DNA of 64,000 nt, from contig JAAAOM010000030.1 of assembly GCA_009908855.1 (NCBI GenBank), forward strand, positions 36,671 through 100,670, read 5' to 3'. This document shows, in pieces, positions 39,424-49,200 of the stretch. The number at the start of each line of letters is the position of its first letter. Within the stretch, counting starts at the first letter, position 1. Made by a program: the position numbers and the translations under genes. The stretch is from Bacteroidota bacterium (GTDB lineage Bacteria; Bacteroidota; Bacteroidia; Bacteroidales; JAAAOM01). The notes under the pieces were generated by a model. That model worked only from the letters and a program-made list of their open reading frames with translations. It was not told where the DNA came from and made no database searches.

Positions 39424-40764
39424 ATGGATAGCATCCGATTACACATTGAAAAAACACTTGATTTTATCTCCAGGGACAAAGTATACAACTATAAACCTGA
39501 CATTGAAAAACACAATAAAGCACTGAATGAAAAAACCGGAAAAGGAAATGATTTTCTTGGTTGGGTTTCACTGCCTTCGGGTATAACCGATACTGAAATA
39601 AAAGATATACAGGAAACGGCTTCAAAATTAAAAAGCAATTCCGAGGTGGTTGTGGTAATCGGAATCGGGGGATCATACCTGGGAGCCAAAGCGGTTATTG
39701 ATGCCTTAGCACACTCCTTTTCGGCAATGATGCCCCGAAAAGACCCGTATGTCGTATTTGCCGGTCAGAATATCAGCGAAGATTATCTGGCTGAACTACA
39801 GGAACTGTTAAAAGATGTGAACTGGTCGGTTGTTGTTATCTCCAAATCGGGTACCACTACCGAACCCGCAATTGCATTCAGAGTATTACGGGAAGACCTG
39901 GAGAAGAAATATGGGCGTAACGATGCCAAAAACCGCATTGTCGCCATTACCGATGCAAGTAAAGGCGCCCTAAGGACATTGGCTGATGAAGAAGGCTATA
40001 AAACATATATAATTCCCGATGATATAGGAGGGCGTTTTTCAGTATTAACACCTGTTGGCCTGGTGCCAATTGCCATTGCCGGTTTTGATATTAAAGCGCT
40101 GATAGAAGGTGCCAGGGATATGGAGTTGAACACCTCGGTGGAAGTGCCCTTTGAAGACAATCAATCGGCCATTTATGCCGCCGTCCGGAATGAATTGTAT
40201 AAAAATGGAAAAACAACCGAGATAATGGTTAACTATAATCCCAAATTGCATTTTGTGTCAGAGTGGTGGAAGCAACTATATGGCGAGAGCGAAGGAAAAG
40301 AAGAAAAAGGAATATTCCCGGCAAGCGTCGATTTTACCACCGATTTGCATTCAATGGGACAATATATTCAGGAAGGTTTGCGCAATATCTTTGAAACAGT
40401 AATTTCCGTGCAACAGGTTAATCGCAAAGTTACCATACCGAAAGATGAAACTAATTTAGACAAACTTAATTATCTGGCCGGCAAACCATTTGACCATGTG
40501 AATAAAATGGCAGAGCTGGGAACTTTACTGGCACATGTTGATGGCGGAGTTCCCAATATTCGCATTGAAATACCGGCTATCAATGAGTTCTATCTGGGTC
40601 AGTTAATGTATTTCTTTGAGAAAGCCTGTGGTATAAGCGGTTACGTATTGGGCGTAAATCCATTCGATCAACCAGGTGTTGAAGCGTATAAGAAAAATAT
40701 GTTTGCATTACTGGAAAAACCGGGTTTTGAGGAAGAGACAAAAAAAATCAAATCCAGGGTGTAG
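39424..40764 (+). CDS. pgi: Glucose-6-phosphate isomerase
   Basis: 446 residues, the compact bacterial form as in Bacillus rather than the about 550-residue E. coli form. [20 protein letters not shown] binds phosphate, [13 protein letters not shown] and [22 protein letters not shown] follow, and [23 protein letters not shown] is typical of the compact type. It interconverts glucose 6-phosphate and fructose 6-phosphate. It is coupled to gpsA by a 7-base gap, which places a glycolytic entry point beside phospholipid precursor synthesis. Confidence 0.96.
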   Translation: MDSIRLHIEKTLDFISRDKVYNYKPDIEKHNKALNEKTGKGNDFLGWVSLPSGITDTEIKDIQETASKLKSNSEVVVVIGIGGSYLGAKAVIDALAHSFSAMMPRKDPYVVFAGQNISEDYLAELQELLKDVNWSVVVISKSGTTTEPAIAFRVLREDLEKKYGRNDAKNRIVAITDASKGALRTLADEEGYKTYIIPDDIGGRFSVLTPVGLVPIAIAGFDIKALIEGARDMELNTSVEVPFEDNQSAIYAAVRNELYKNGKTTEIMVNYNPKLHFVSEWWKQLYGESEGKEEKGIFPASVDFTTDLHSMGQYIQEGLRNIFETVISVQQVNRKVTIPKDETNLDKLNYLAGKPFDHVNKMAELGTLLAHVDGGVPNIRIEIPAINEFYLGQLMYFFEKACGISGYVLGVNPFDQPGVEAYKKNMFALLEKPGFEEETKKIKSRV

Positions 40765-41029
40765 AATTGTTATAAGTTACGTGCACCTGGAATGGCAGCT
40801 TAGGTAATACATCCTATATTATGGGTTTAGCAAACCTTATTTTTCAGATAGTTGAACCAGATAATTTCCGTTGGCACATGCAATTTACCTGAAAATTCTC
40901 TGGTAAAAATATCTGCTTATCTGTTTTTTAGGTACATTGAACGGGTTGATTTTTAATTCGACCGATTTATATTATTGATTTATCTATAATTTAACAATTT
41001 TTGTTGTCGATAATACAAAACAATCAACT

Positions 41030-41956
41030 ATGCAAACAATACTTGGATCAAATGGAGCCATAGGCCGTGAAATCGCCAAATCATTGAAACAATATACTGA
41101 TCAAATCAGGTTGGTTAGCCGTAATCCTATAATGGTAAATGATAACGATGAGCTTTTTAAGGCCGATGTAAAAAATAAAGAAGAAGTGATGAAAGCCGTG
41201 GAAGGATCAGAAGTGGTTTACTTAACAGTTGGACTGAAATATGACAGCAAGGTCTGGCAAAAACACTGGCCCGTTATCATGCGCAATGTAATTGATGCCT
41301 GCAAAGTACACCAGGCAAAATTGGTGTTTTTCGATAATGTATACATGTACGATCCGGCCTATATGGGTAACATTACAGAAGATGTTCCTGTAAATCCGGT
41401 CAGTAAAAAAGGAAAAGTGAGAGCTGGGATTGCCCAAATGCTACTGAATGAAGTAAAAGATGGTAATTTGAAGGCATTGATTGCGCGCTGTGCTGATTTT
41501 TACGGGCCGAACAGCAATACCAGTATACCGGTTATAATTGTATACAAGAATCTTAAAAAACGCAAGTCAGCCAATTGGATTGCCAATGCCAATAAGATAC
41601 ATACCATGACTTTTACCAAAGATGCTGGCAGGGCAACCGCTTTGCTTGGAAACACCGAAGACGCTTATAACCAGGTATGGCATTTACCGACTGATACTTC
41701 AGAATTAACGGGTAAGCAATGGGTTGATTTATTTGCCCGGCAAATGGATGTGCAACCCAGGTTATCGGTTTTATCTAAAGGGATGTTACGACTGCTCGGT
41801 TGGTTTTCACCAATTATGAAAGAAATACACGAAATGGCTTATCAGAACGACCGTGATTATTTTTTTAACAGTAGTAAATTCATGAATCGGTTTCCGGAAT
41901 TTAATGTAACCAAACCGGATGAAGGGGTCCGTCAAATTATAGAGGAAGGAGCCTGA
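41030..41956 (+). CDS. NAD(P)-dependent epimerase/reductase-like protein (atypical SDR)
   Basis: 308 residues. The N-terminus TILGSNGAIGREIAKSLKQY is a GxxGxxG Rossmann loop, with DVKNKEEVMKAVEGSEVVYLTVGL as the second strand region, then FFDNVYMYDP. The usual SDR YxxxK is not clear, as in atypical NmrA/epimerase-like members. A C-terminal helical part has LSKGMLRLLGWFSPIMKEIHEM. It is a single gene with 265 bases of AT-rich upstream sequence, convergent with xth. Substrate unknown. Confidence 0.8.
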   Translation: MQTILGSNGAIGREIAKSLKQYTDQIRLVSRNPIMVNDNDELFKADVKNKEEVMKAVEGSEVVYLTVGLKYDSKVWQKHWPVIMRNVIDACKVHQAKLVFFDNVYMYDPAYMGNITEDVPVNPVSKKGKVRAGIAQMLLNEVKDGNLKALIARCADFYGPNSNTSIPVIIVYKNLKKRKSANWIANANKIHTMTFTKDAGRATALLGNTEDAYNQVWHLPTDTSELTGKQWVDLFARQMDVQPRLSVLSKGMLRLLGWFSPIMKEIHEMAYQNDRDYFFNSSKFMNRFPEFNVTKPDEGVRQIIEEGA

Positions 41957-42019
41957 TTACTTTTGAATTGCTCTACCCCGGTTTTCGCTTACAAGGAATC
42001 CGACAGTAGACATAAATCC

Positions 42020-42796
42020 TTAAATCTCTACCAGGATACCCACGGGACAGTGATCAGAACCCATCACCTGATCCAGGATGAAGGCATCCTTCACATGGCT
42101 TATAAACCGTTGGCTCACCAGAAAATAATCGATACGCCAGCCAACATTTCGTTCACGGGCCTTAAAACGCTGATTCCAGAAGGTATATTGAATTTTATCG
42201 GGATGAAAATGCCGGAAAGTATCAACCAGGCCTGCATCCAATAATTTATTGAGACCATCAATTTCGGTTTGCGTATATCCGGCTGATTTATTATAATTTT
42301 CTTTGGGACGTGCCAGGTCTATTTCTGTGTGCGCCACATTAAGATCGCCTGTGAAAATAATGGGTTTTTGTTTATCCAAACCTGTCAGGTAATTGCATAG
42401 TGCTTCATCCCATGTTTTTCGATAATCAAGCCTTTTCAGTTCCTGTCCGGAATTAGGGACATACACATTGATCAAATAAAACGCATCGTACTCCAGGGCT
42501 ATCAATCGTCCTTCCTGGTCGTGTTCATCGATATCCATATCCGGTTTATGGGCAATCGGTGATTCTCTGGTAAATATCGCTGTACCCGAGTAGCCCTTTT
42601 TCACGGCTGAATTGGCAAACCACTGGTATTCATTCAGTTCCTGTGCGATGGTTTCTACCACGTCGTTTTGTGACTTGGTTTCCTGGATACATAAAATGTC
42701 AGGTCTCAGTTCCCGTACCTTTTCATAAAAACCTTTTTTAACGGAAGCTCTTATTCCGTTTACATTCCACGATATCATTTTTAGTGATTGGCCCAT
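42020..42796 (-). CDS. xth: Exodeoxyribonuclease III
   Basis: 258 residues of the EEP fold. Motifs are ISWNVNGIRASVKKGF, LCIQETKSQ (metal-binding Glu), LINVYVPNSGQ with catalytic Tyr, IFTGDLNVAHTEIDL and the C-terminal GSDHCPVGI with the catalytic Asp-His. It acts as an AP endonuclease and 3'-5' exonuclease in base excision repair. The first ATG gives MGQSLKMISW; an internal Met7 (42778) matches the usual XthA start and is equally possible. Confidence 0.95.
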   Translation of the reverse strand: MGQSLKMISWNVNGIRASVKKGFYEKVRELRPDILCIQETKSQNDVVETIAQELNEYQWFANSAVKKGYSGTAIFTRESPIAHKPDMDIDEHDQEGRLIALEYDAFYLINVYVPNSGQELKRLDYRKTWDEALCNYLTGLDKQKPIIFTGDLNVAHTEIDLARPKENYNKSAGYTQTEIDGLNKLLDAGLVDTFRHFHPDKIQYTFWNQRFKARERNVGWRIDYFLVSQRFISHVKDAFILDQVMGSDHCPVGILVEI

Positions 42797-42983
42797 AGCA
42801 ATAATATTGGTTTATTGAGCACCGAAAATAAAACAATTTTTGAAAATCAAATTAACAACAGGGTTAAACTTATTGCACATCTTATAATAGTTGAGAAATT
42901 AGTTCATGAAGAGCTAATGAATCAGATAATTTACAATAACCTGTTATTAACATTTTATTCAGTTTTTGTATATCCTTTTTCTT

Positions 42984-42991
42984 TAGATTTG
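42984..42991 (+). promoter_or_regulatory. Putative -7 element for the M4 peptidase gene
   Basis: TAGATTTG fits TAnnTTTG, 26 bases before the ATG at 43018. A TTTG lies 15 bases upstream at 42965-42968, a little closer than the usual 18-19. Confidence 0.5.
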
Positions 42992-43017
42992 TTATGTATC
43001 AAGTATACTGAAGAAAT

Positions 43018-45999
43018 ATGAAGATCCAATTAACAGCTTTCCATTGTTATTACCATATAATGATAACCATCATGCTGATAATGCCTGCTTCCGGTGTTTT
43101 TTCCCAACAATCTGTGAAACAACCCAACGATTCAGCCTTTAGAACGGCTGAAATTCAATGGAGTCATAAAGAAAAAATTCCCCGGGATATCAAGCTGAAA
43201 CCTTCCCCTTCTTTGAATAAAACGAATTTTTTCAGTGCTTACAAAAAGGCTTTTAAATTATCGGATGCCCATACATTCAAACCATTTAAATCCGATACAG
43301 AACCTTCAGGGAAAGCGCATAATCGTTACAAACAATACTATAAAAATATTGAAATTGCTGATGTTCAATACATTTTACATACTGAAAATAACCAGGTATA
43401 TCATGCCCACGGAGACCCTGTTCATAACCTGAATATTGATGTAAACCCTGGTATTAGCAGTACCCGTGCGCTTCAACTGGCCTATAAATATATGAGTAAA
43501 TCAGCTACTGTGGTAACAACACAAAATTTTAGTCAATCCGGTTTATCGGGCTTGCCCTTAAAACCGAATTTAAAAAGTAAACTATTGATCACCAGGCCAT
43601 ACAACAATGAAGGCAAGGAAAAATATCAACTGGTATATCGCGTTGAGGTCCTCACCAGTAATCCTTTAGGACGATATAACGTTGACATTAATGCACACAC
43701 AGGTGAATTGGTGAATCAAATACCGACCATGATCCATGACAATATTCAAACCAAAGGACTTAGTCTATACAATGATACCGTTGAAATTACTATCTCTGAC
43801 TCTTCCTACCGGGATGACTGGCAATTGCCGTCGGTATGGCATTTAGATGACTGGAAAGCCCTGGGGGATACCGGTAAAAGCTGGTGGATGGGCAACATAT
43901 CATTGGGTACCAATGGCGGGTATGACAATGTATGGTACGAAGTGCTGCAAACCCAACCAATTGAGCTTGAAGGGATAAATCCTACCCTTCAATTTTACCA
44001 TCGGTATTCGGTTGAACCACCCGAGAATTTCGAGGAATATGATGGCTGGGACGGCATGAATGTACGAATCTCTACCGATGGCGGAACTACCTGGGAGATA
44101 TTGGAAAATCCGGTACCGGCATATAACCGTTACAGTTTATTTAGCTTCGGTTACCAACATGGTGAAGGAGTAGGTATTCCCGGATGGGCCGGTATACAGG
44201 AAGAATGGCAGCAGGTTACCATAAACCTCAATAAATTTGCAGGCAGCACCGTTCAAATCCGTTTTGCCTTTGCATCTGATCCGGGCTATGCTACAACGGA
44301 TGAAGACCCTGACTTATTTGGTTGGCAAATCGACCATATCATGCTGTCAAATTCAACGGATACATTATTCCGCAATGAAGGCTCATCGGAAAATATGGAA
44401 AAGCAAAACCTTTATGAATTTGCCGATTTTATTGAAGGGCATTACCGGCTTCGTGAAACCACCCGAGGGAAGGGAATAGCAACCTTTAACGGAGACAGTA
44501 TTATTAATGTAACAGAAGCTGTTGATTTTGTTGAAAATGATTCAGTAATAACCAATCAAATCAACAAAGCCGGTGTAAGTCTTCATTGGGGTGCTGCACA
44601 AACCTACGATTACTTTAAAGAAAAACACGGTCGCTTAAGCTATGACGACCAGGACGGCAGGATAATAACCTATGCCAATGTTGAACTTGAATTTGAAAGC
44701 GGAACCAATCCCAACAACGCTGCCTGGTTCCTCGGGCAAGATATTGCCATTTTTGGCCCGGGAGACGGAATTACTAATAATCCCTTTGTATCCCTGGACG
44801 TTGTTGGTCATGAAATTGCCCACGGTGTTACGGATTATGCTGCAGGCTTATTGCCAATTAATGAACCAGGTGGATTAAACGAATCATTTAGCGATATATT
44901 TGGTACAGCCATTGAATTTTATAGTGAGAATGAAGTGGGGGACTGGTTAATGGGCGAGGATTTTGGGATTGCAGGTAATGTGATCAGATCGATGAGCAAC
45001 CCAAAAGAACGCGCAAATGCTGATACATACCTGGGGGAATACTGGGTTAGCACCGACGGGACACCCGCTCCCAATAACGACTATGGAGGGGTACACTTCA
45101 ACTGCGGTGTACAAAACTATTGGTTCTACTTATTAAGTGATGGCGGAAGCGGTACAAACGATAATGATCAGGATTACAATGTTACTGGTATCGGGCTGGA
45201 GAGTGCTGCCAATATAGCCTATCGTAACCTTACTACCTATCTCACACCGCAATCGGGATTTATTGATGCCGCTATTTATTCCAGACAATCGGCTATCGAT
45301 CTGTTCGGAGAAGAGTCAGGCCAGGTTAAATCAGTAATAGATGCCTGGGAGGCTGTTGGTATTCATTTTGGACCTTCATTGGCCACCAAAAAAGCTTACA
45401 ATATTCAAATGCTGGTCAATCAAAATATCAATCGTTCCATTCAGCTTAAAAGCGCCGGTACCGAATCACTCACAATTGAAAATATAACTATTTCCGGTGA
45501 TGATGTATTCAGTATCAATAACCTGCCCGAATTTCCATTCGATGTTATGGCAGATGATCCGTATTCATTTTTTGTTTCTTTTTTACCCACCAATCTGCGA
45601 AGTTATTCGGCAATGTTGACGATTACCAGCAACGATACCAAAAATCCGGTAAAAACAATAGAATTAATTGGTGAAGGAGTGAATGAATTTACTACCATTG
45701 ATAACACAACCATACGTTCAGATCAAGATGGGTTATTGTTGTTGTATCCCAATCCTTTTTCGCAGCAAATAACCATACAATTTGGTGTTTCGGAAACACA
45801 ACCCATTGAAATTGTTATCGTGAATTCCGCCGGCTCAGTCATAAAAAACCTTATCAATAAGAAGTTTGAAAAAGGTGTGCATGAAATTGCATGGGATGGC
45901 ACAAATGCCAATCAGTTACACGTTACGCCCGGCAATTACTATATCTGGATGAAAACCAGGGATCATCATTTTGCAAGGCCCGTTACATTTCAGAAGTAA
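43018..45999 (+). CDS. Secreted M4 (thermolysin-like) metallopeptidase with T9SS sorting domain
   Basis: 993 residues. Signal peptide (about 1-30, ending GVFSQ), FTP and PepSY-like propeptide (about 50-240), then the start of the M4 catalytic domain. That start is split at about 265-471 by a MAM/immune-inhibitor-A-like beta-sandwich with WWMGNISLGTNGGYDNVWYE and DGGTTWEIL. The catalytic domain resumes with YRLRETTRGKGIATFN. HEIAH is at 598-602, the third zinc ligand Glu622 is exactly 24 residues after H598 as in thermolysin, and the catalytic His is H693 (GGVHFN). A choice-of-anchor-type Ig domain (about 800-900) and a type A T9SS C-terminal domain (YPNPFSQQ onwards) end the protein. It is secreted and probably cell-surface or extracellular; substrate unknown. 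It is monocistronic. Confidence 0.93.
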   Translation: MKIQLTAFHCYYHIMITIMLIMPASGVFSQQSVKQPNDSAFRTAEIQWSHKEKIPRDIKLKPSPSLNKTNFFSAYKKAFKLSDAHTFKPFKSDTEPSGKAHNRYKQYYKNIEIADVQYILHTENNQVYHAHGDPVHNLNIDVNPGISSTRALQLAYKYMSKSATVVTTQNFSQSGLSGLPLKPNLKSKLLITRPYNNEGKEKYQLVYRVEVLTSNPLGRYNVDINAHTGELVNQIPTMIHDNIQTKGLSLYNDTVEITISDSSYRDDWQLPSVWHLDDWKALGDTGKSWWMGNISLGTNGGYDNVWYEVLQTQPIELEGINPTLQFYHRYSVEPPENFEEYDGWDGMNVRISTDGGTTWEILENPVPAYNRYSLFSFGYQHGEGVGIPGWAGIQEEWQQVTINLNKFAGSTVQIRFAFASDPGYATTDEDPDLFGWQIDHIMLSNSTDTLFRNEGSSENMEKQNLYEFADFIEGHYRLRETTRGKGIATFNGDSIINVTEAVDFVENDSVITNQINKAGVSLHWGAAQTYDYFKEKHGRLSYDDQDGRIITYANVELEFESGTNPNNAAWFLGQDIAIFGPGDGITNNPFVSLDVVGHEIAHGVTDYAAGLLPINEPGGLNESFSDIFGTAIEFYSENEVGDWLMGEDFGIAGNVIRSMSNPKERANADTYLGEYWVSTDGTPAPNNDYGGVHFNCGVQNYWFYLLSDGGSGTNDNDQDYNVTGIGLESAANIAYRNLTTYLTPQSGFIDAAIYSRQSAIDLFGEESGQVKSVIDAWEAVGIHFGPSLATKKAYNIQMLVNQNINRSIQLKSAGTESLTIENITISGDDVFSINNLPEFPFDVMADDPYSFFVSFLPTNLRSYSAMLTITSNDTKNPVKTIELIGEGVNEFTTIDNTTIRSDQDGLLLLYPNPFSQQITIQFGVSETQPIEIVIVNSAGSVIKNLINKKFEKGVHEIAWDGTNANQLHVTPGNYYIWMKTRDHHFARPVTFQK

Positions 46000-46039
46000 G
46001 TATCCGGGGTTTGCGTTTTATTCGGCAGTCAGGCTTGTT

Positions 46040-47098
46040 TCAAACTATTTTGTTATCCACCAATACCTGAAATGCATCTTCCATTGTTTCCTGTATAGGC
46101 TTGAAACTCACACCCAACTCGTTTTTAATTTTTGAATTATCAGCCTTCCAGGATACATTCACATTGTTGCGAATGGTTTTACGATTTAATGCTTTATTGA
46201 TCATTGGCCCTACAATCATCAGCAACCACTTGGGCAATGCCTTTTTGGGCAGCGGATGTGTATTCCCGAATTTGGGTAACAATGCCTGACTTAGTTCCAG
46301 AAAATCGGTATTGTGGGCGGATGTTATATATCGTCCATTGGCCTCCGGGGTATATCCGGCCCGATAATGGGCCTCAGCTACATCACGTACATCAACCAGG
46401 CCTATACCATATTTAGGTACGCCAAATTTCAATGTCCCGTCTCCGAACTGTTTAAGGATATGAAAACTTTCAGATGTTGTGGCATGCGGGTTTAATGGTG
46501 GGCCCAGTACAAAACTGGGATTAATGGTTATCAAATCCCACTGAGACTGATTTTTTTGTATCTCCCAGGCTTTCTTTTCAGCCAACGTTTTGGAATATGG
46601 ATAAGGTTGATAGTCTAATGAGGCAGTTGTGTTCCAATCATCCTCCGTTAGTTGCCCTGTCGGTGTTTGGTGGCAATCGATAGCATCGGTATAAATAGCG
46701 GCACAACTGCTGGTTATCACAACCCTTTTAACGGAGGGGGTTTGACTTGCCGTTTGTAACACATTTTGTGTGCCTTTTACAGCCGGGTCTATCAAATCAC
46801 GTTGCGGATCTTTAACAACATTTGCAAAGGGTGAAGCCGTATGATAAACCAGCTCACATCCTTTCATGGCCTCGGTGAACGAACCTTCTGCCAGCAGGTC
46901 CGATTGGAAATATTTTATGCTGCCGGGAGCCTGTTCTGCCAATATATTTAAATGCGCTATTTTTTTTTCATCATCAGGATTACGTACAGCAGCATGCACA
47001 GTTATCCCTTCATCCAATAGTTTTTTCACCAACCAACCGGCCACATATCCTGTAGCACCGGTAACCAATACGGGTTTCGACTTGTCTGGCTGTACCAT
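46040..47098 (-). CDS. NAD-dependent epimerase/dihydroflavonol-4-reductase-like extended SDR
   Basis: 352 residues. VLVTGATGYVAGWLVKKLL is the cofactor loop, VYHTASPF the second, and the YxxxK catalytic pair is in YPYSKTLAEKKAW. Serine is supplied by ITSSCAAIY. The best fit is the dihydroflavonol reductase/cinnamoyl-CoA-reductase-like branch that reduces aldehydes or ketones in bacteria; physiological substrate unknown. It is convergent with the M4 gene (40 bases) and divergent from the TPR gene (79 bases). Confidence 0.9.
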   Translation of the reverse strand: MVQPDKSKPVLVTGATGYVAGWLVKKLLDEGITVHAAVRNPDDEKKIAHLNILAEQAPGSIKYFQSDLLAEGSFTEAMKGCELVYHTASPFANVVKDPQRDLIDPAVKGTQNVLQTASQTPSVKRVVITSSCAAIYTDAIDCHQTPTGQLTEDDWNTTASLDYQPYPYSKTLAEKKAWEIQKNQSQWDLITINPSFVLGPPLNPHATTSESFHILKQFGDGTLKFGVPKYGIGLVDVRDVAEAHYRAGYTPEANGRYITSAHNTDFLELSQALLPKFGNTHPLPKKALPKWLLMIVGPMINKALNRKTIRNNVNVSWKADNSKIKNELGVSFKPIQETMEDAFQVLVDNKIV

Positions 47099-47162
47099 AA
47101 TCTATTAATATTTGTTGATGGTTAATATGTTACACAAAGCTAATCATTAAAAATTATTCTTT

Positions 47163-47170
47163 TAATTTTG
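47163..47170 (+). promoter_or_regulatory. Putative -7 element very close to the TPR gene start
   Basis: TAATTTTG fits TAnnTTTG and ends 7 bases before the ATG. If it is the real promoter, transcription would begin at or beside the start codon, giving a leaderless or near-leaderless mRNA. Confidence 0.4.
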
Positions 47171-47177
47171 TGAATAG

Positions 47178-49091
47178 ATGATAAAAAAAATATTTTCCCT
47201 TTTATTTCTGTTATTACTACCGGTATTAGTTCATACACAATATCGCCATGGATACCTTTACATGGGTAAGTTGGAAATGCAAAAACAGAATTATACCAGG
47301 GCTATTCAATTTTTTAACAGCGCCATACAAGGGTTGCCCGACTATTTTGAAGGTTATTACCTCAGGGGACTGGCAAAATATAACCTCGATGATATGGCAG
47401 GAGCGGAGAATGATTTTACCAGGGCCATTTCCTGCCTGCCAAAGTTTCCCCGACTCTATATGGTAAGAGGTGTGGCACGAGCTGAACAATTAAAGCCGGA
47501 AAAAGCCATTGAAGACTTTAACCAGGCAATCCGATTAGACTCCAATTACACCGATGCCTTTTTTTACCGTAGCATTACAAATATGCAGCTTTATAATTAT
47601 GAAGAAGCCCTTGCGGACTGTAAAGCAGTAATCAAACAAAATCCTGATTACAACGGAATTTATATACTTGAAGGCCTTGTTCAGTTTTATATGGGGCAGT
47701 ATGAAAAAGCAATAGCCGATTACACAAAAAGCATTCAGCGCGATTCCGCTAACCTGCGCACCTATGTTGAACGTGGTCGTGCTTATACCGAATTGATGCA
47801 AATTGATTCGGCCATGCAGGATTTTGAATACGTGTTATCCGTTGATTCATCCAATGCTTATGCCTATTTCAATCGTGCCGTTGCCAAAATGAACCTGTTG
47901 AATTATGAGGCCGCATTGGAAGATTTGAACAAGGTCATTGAGCTGGCTCCTGATTATGAACTGGCCTATTTTAACAGGGCCCTGTTAAAACGATCGGAAA
48001 ACCAGGAAAATGAAGCCTTGCAGGATTTCCATCATCTGTTAAGGCAAAATCCCGACAATATGTTGGTATATTATAACCTGGGGATTACATTACACAACCT
48101 TGGCCATTTCAAAAAGGCCATAAAATGTTTTAATGCAGCCATAGAACTTTTTCCTGATTATGCTGATGCTTATCAGAAAAGAGCGCAATCGCGTAATGCG
48201 CTGGGAGATGTTAGCGGAGCCCAACGGGACTTGGATACCTACCGGGCATTAAACCAAAAGAACATGGCCAAAAGTGATACCCTAAAATATCGACAGGGGT
48301 TGGAGATCATGAGGCTAACTCGATTATCATCCGACTTTACCTCCCGCGAAGAACGAAAACACAAAATACAATATCAGGATGCTGAATTGGAGTTGATACC
48401 CATATTCAGGTTAATTACCGATGCAAATGCAACCCAATCCATTAATCGCTATTACCAAACCGGCAATTTGTACTTCCGATTCGAAAACAGAACGGTCATT
48501 AATGAGATAAATCCCGGGCGTCATGACAGTTTAAGGCAAAAAATAGATGAACTCAATCAAATAATTAATACCAATCCCCTAAATGCTGAGCTATACCTGA
48601 GACGCGGATTGATGTTAAGCCAACTTAATGAATTCAATGTAGCCATTGCGAACTTTGATACAGCTATCGTGCTAAACAAGCATTATGCCCTGGCTTATTT
48701 TTGCAGGGGAAATGCCGGTATTGGAAAAATCGACCAAAAACTATCCCGCCAATCATCAAATCTGATTAATCCTTCGGCCAATAATTCCGAATTATTACGA
48801 GCTTATTCCGATGTTATATACGACTATTCAAGGGCATTAAAACAGGATTCAAATCTTGTATTTGCCAGATTCAATCTGGGATATGCCAATTATTTAATGG
48901 AAGACTATACCGCGGCGATCAATGAATTTTCTCAAATCGCCAACCAGCTCAGCATGGCTGAGGCCTATTTCAACCAGGCACTTATTTTACTATATCTGAA
49001 GCGTAAGCAGGAAGCATGCGAAATGCTGGGTTTGGCGGGACAGACAGGACTTGAAAAAGCGTATGCCATTATTCGTAAATTCTGCAAATAA
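47178..49091 (+). CDS. Secreted tetratricopeptide repeat protein
   Basis: 637 residues. A signal peptide of about 20 residues (MIKKIFSLLFLLLLPVLVHT) is followed by about nine TPR units to residue 350, with consensus W/Y-x-L-G-x-A-Y and A-D-P motifs, for example YYLRGLAKYNLDDMAGAENDF. A less regular middle (about 370-450) follows and then two more TPR groups (about 460-620). Repeats are close to each other, suggesting recent duplication within the family. TPRs mediate protein binding; location is periplasmic or surface. It is alone on its strand, and no partner is evident. Confidence 0.88.
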   Translation: MIKKIFSLLFLLLLPVLVHTQYRHGYLYMGKLEMQKQNYTRAIQFFNSAIQGLPDYFEGYYLRGLAKYNLDDMAGAENDFTRAISCLPKFPRLYMVRGVARAEQLKPEKAIEDFNQAIRLDSNYTDAFFYRSITNMQLYNYEEALADCKAVIKQNPDYNGIYILEGLVQFYMGQYEKAIADYTKSIQRDSANLRTYVERGRAYTELMQIDSAMQDFEYVLSVDSSNAYAYFNRAVAKMNLLNYEAALEDLNKVIELAPDYELAYFNRALLKRSENQENEALQDFHHLLRQNPDNMLVYYNLGITLHNLGHFKKAIKCFNAAIELFPDYADAYQKRAQSRNALGDVSGAQRDLDTYRALNQKNMAKSDTLKYRQGLEIMRLTRLSSDFTSREERKHKIQYQDAELELIPIFRLITDANATQSINRYYQTGNLYFRFENRTVINEINPGRHDSLRQKIDELNQIINTNPLNAELYLRRGLMLSQLNEFNVAIANFDTAIVLNKHYALAYFCRGNAGIGKIDQKLSRQSSNLINPSANNSELLRAYSDVIYDYSRALKQDSNLVFARFNLGYANYLMEDYTAAINEFSQIANQLSMAEAYFNQALILLYLKRKQEACEMLGLAGQTGLEKAYAIIRKFCK

Positions 49092-49144
49092 ACCGATCGT
49101 AACAGTACACGAATAGAACAAATAAAATCGGGAAGCCGGTTTCC

Positions 49145-49174
49145 TTTGTGGTTTTTAAAAATAGGTTACTTTTG
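49145..49174 (+). promoter_or_regulatory. Consensus Bacteroidetes promoter for the DUF72 gene
   Basis: TTTG (49145-49148), an 18-base spacer and TACTTTTG (49167-49174) match the TTTG-N19-TAnnTTTG promoter closely. The ATG at 49201 lies 26 bases beyond. Confidence 0.7.
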
Positions 49175-49200
49175 TCAATTCGTTAGCAAGCATATAATTT

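Noticed and set aside
41963..42244. Rightward open frame of 93 codons opposite xth
   Set aside because: It lies entirely within and near the 3' half of xth on the other strand and carries no motif.
42788..43021. Rightward open frame of 77 codons between xth and the M4 gene
   Set aside because: It begins inside xth, overlaps the M4 promoter and start, and has AT-driven composition without motifs.
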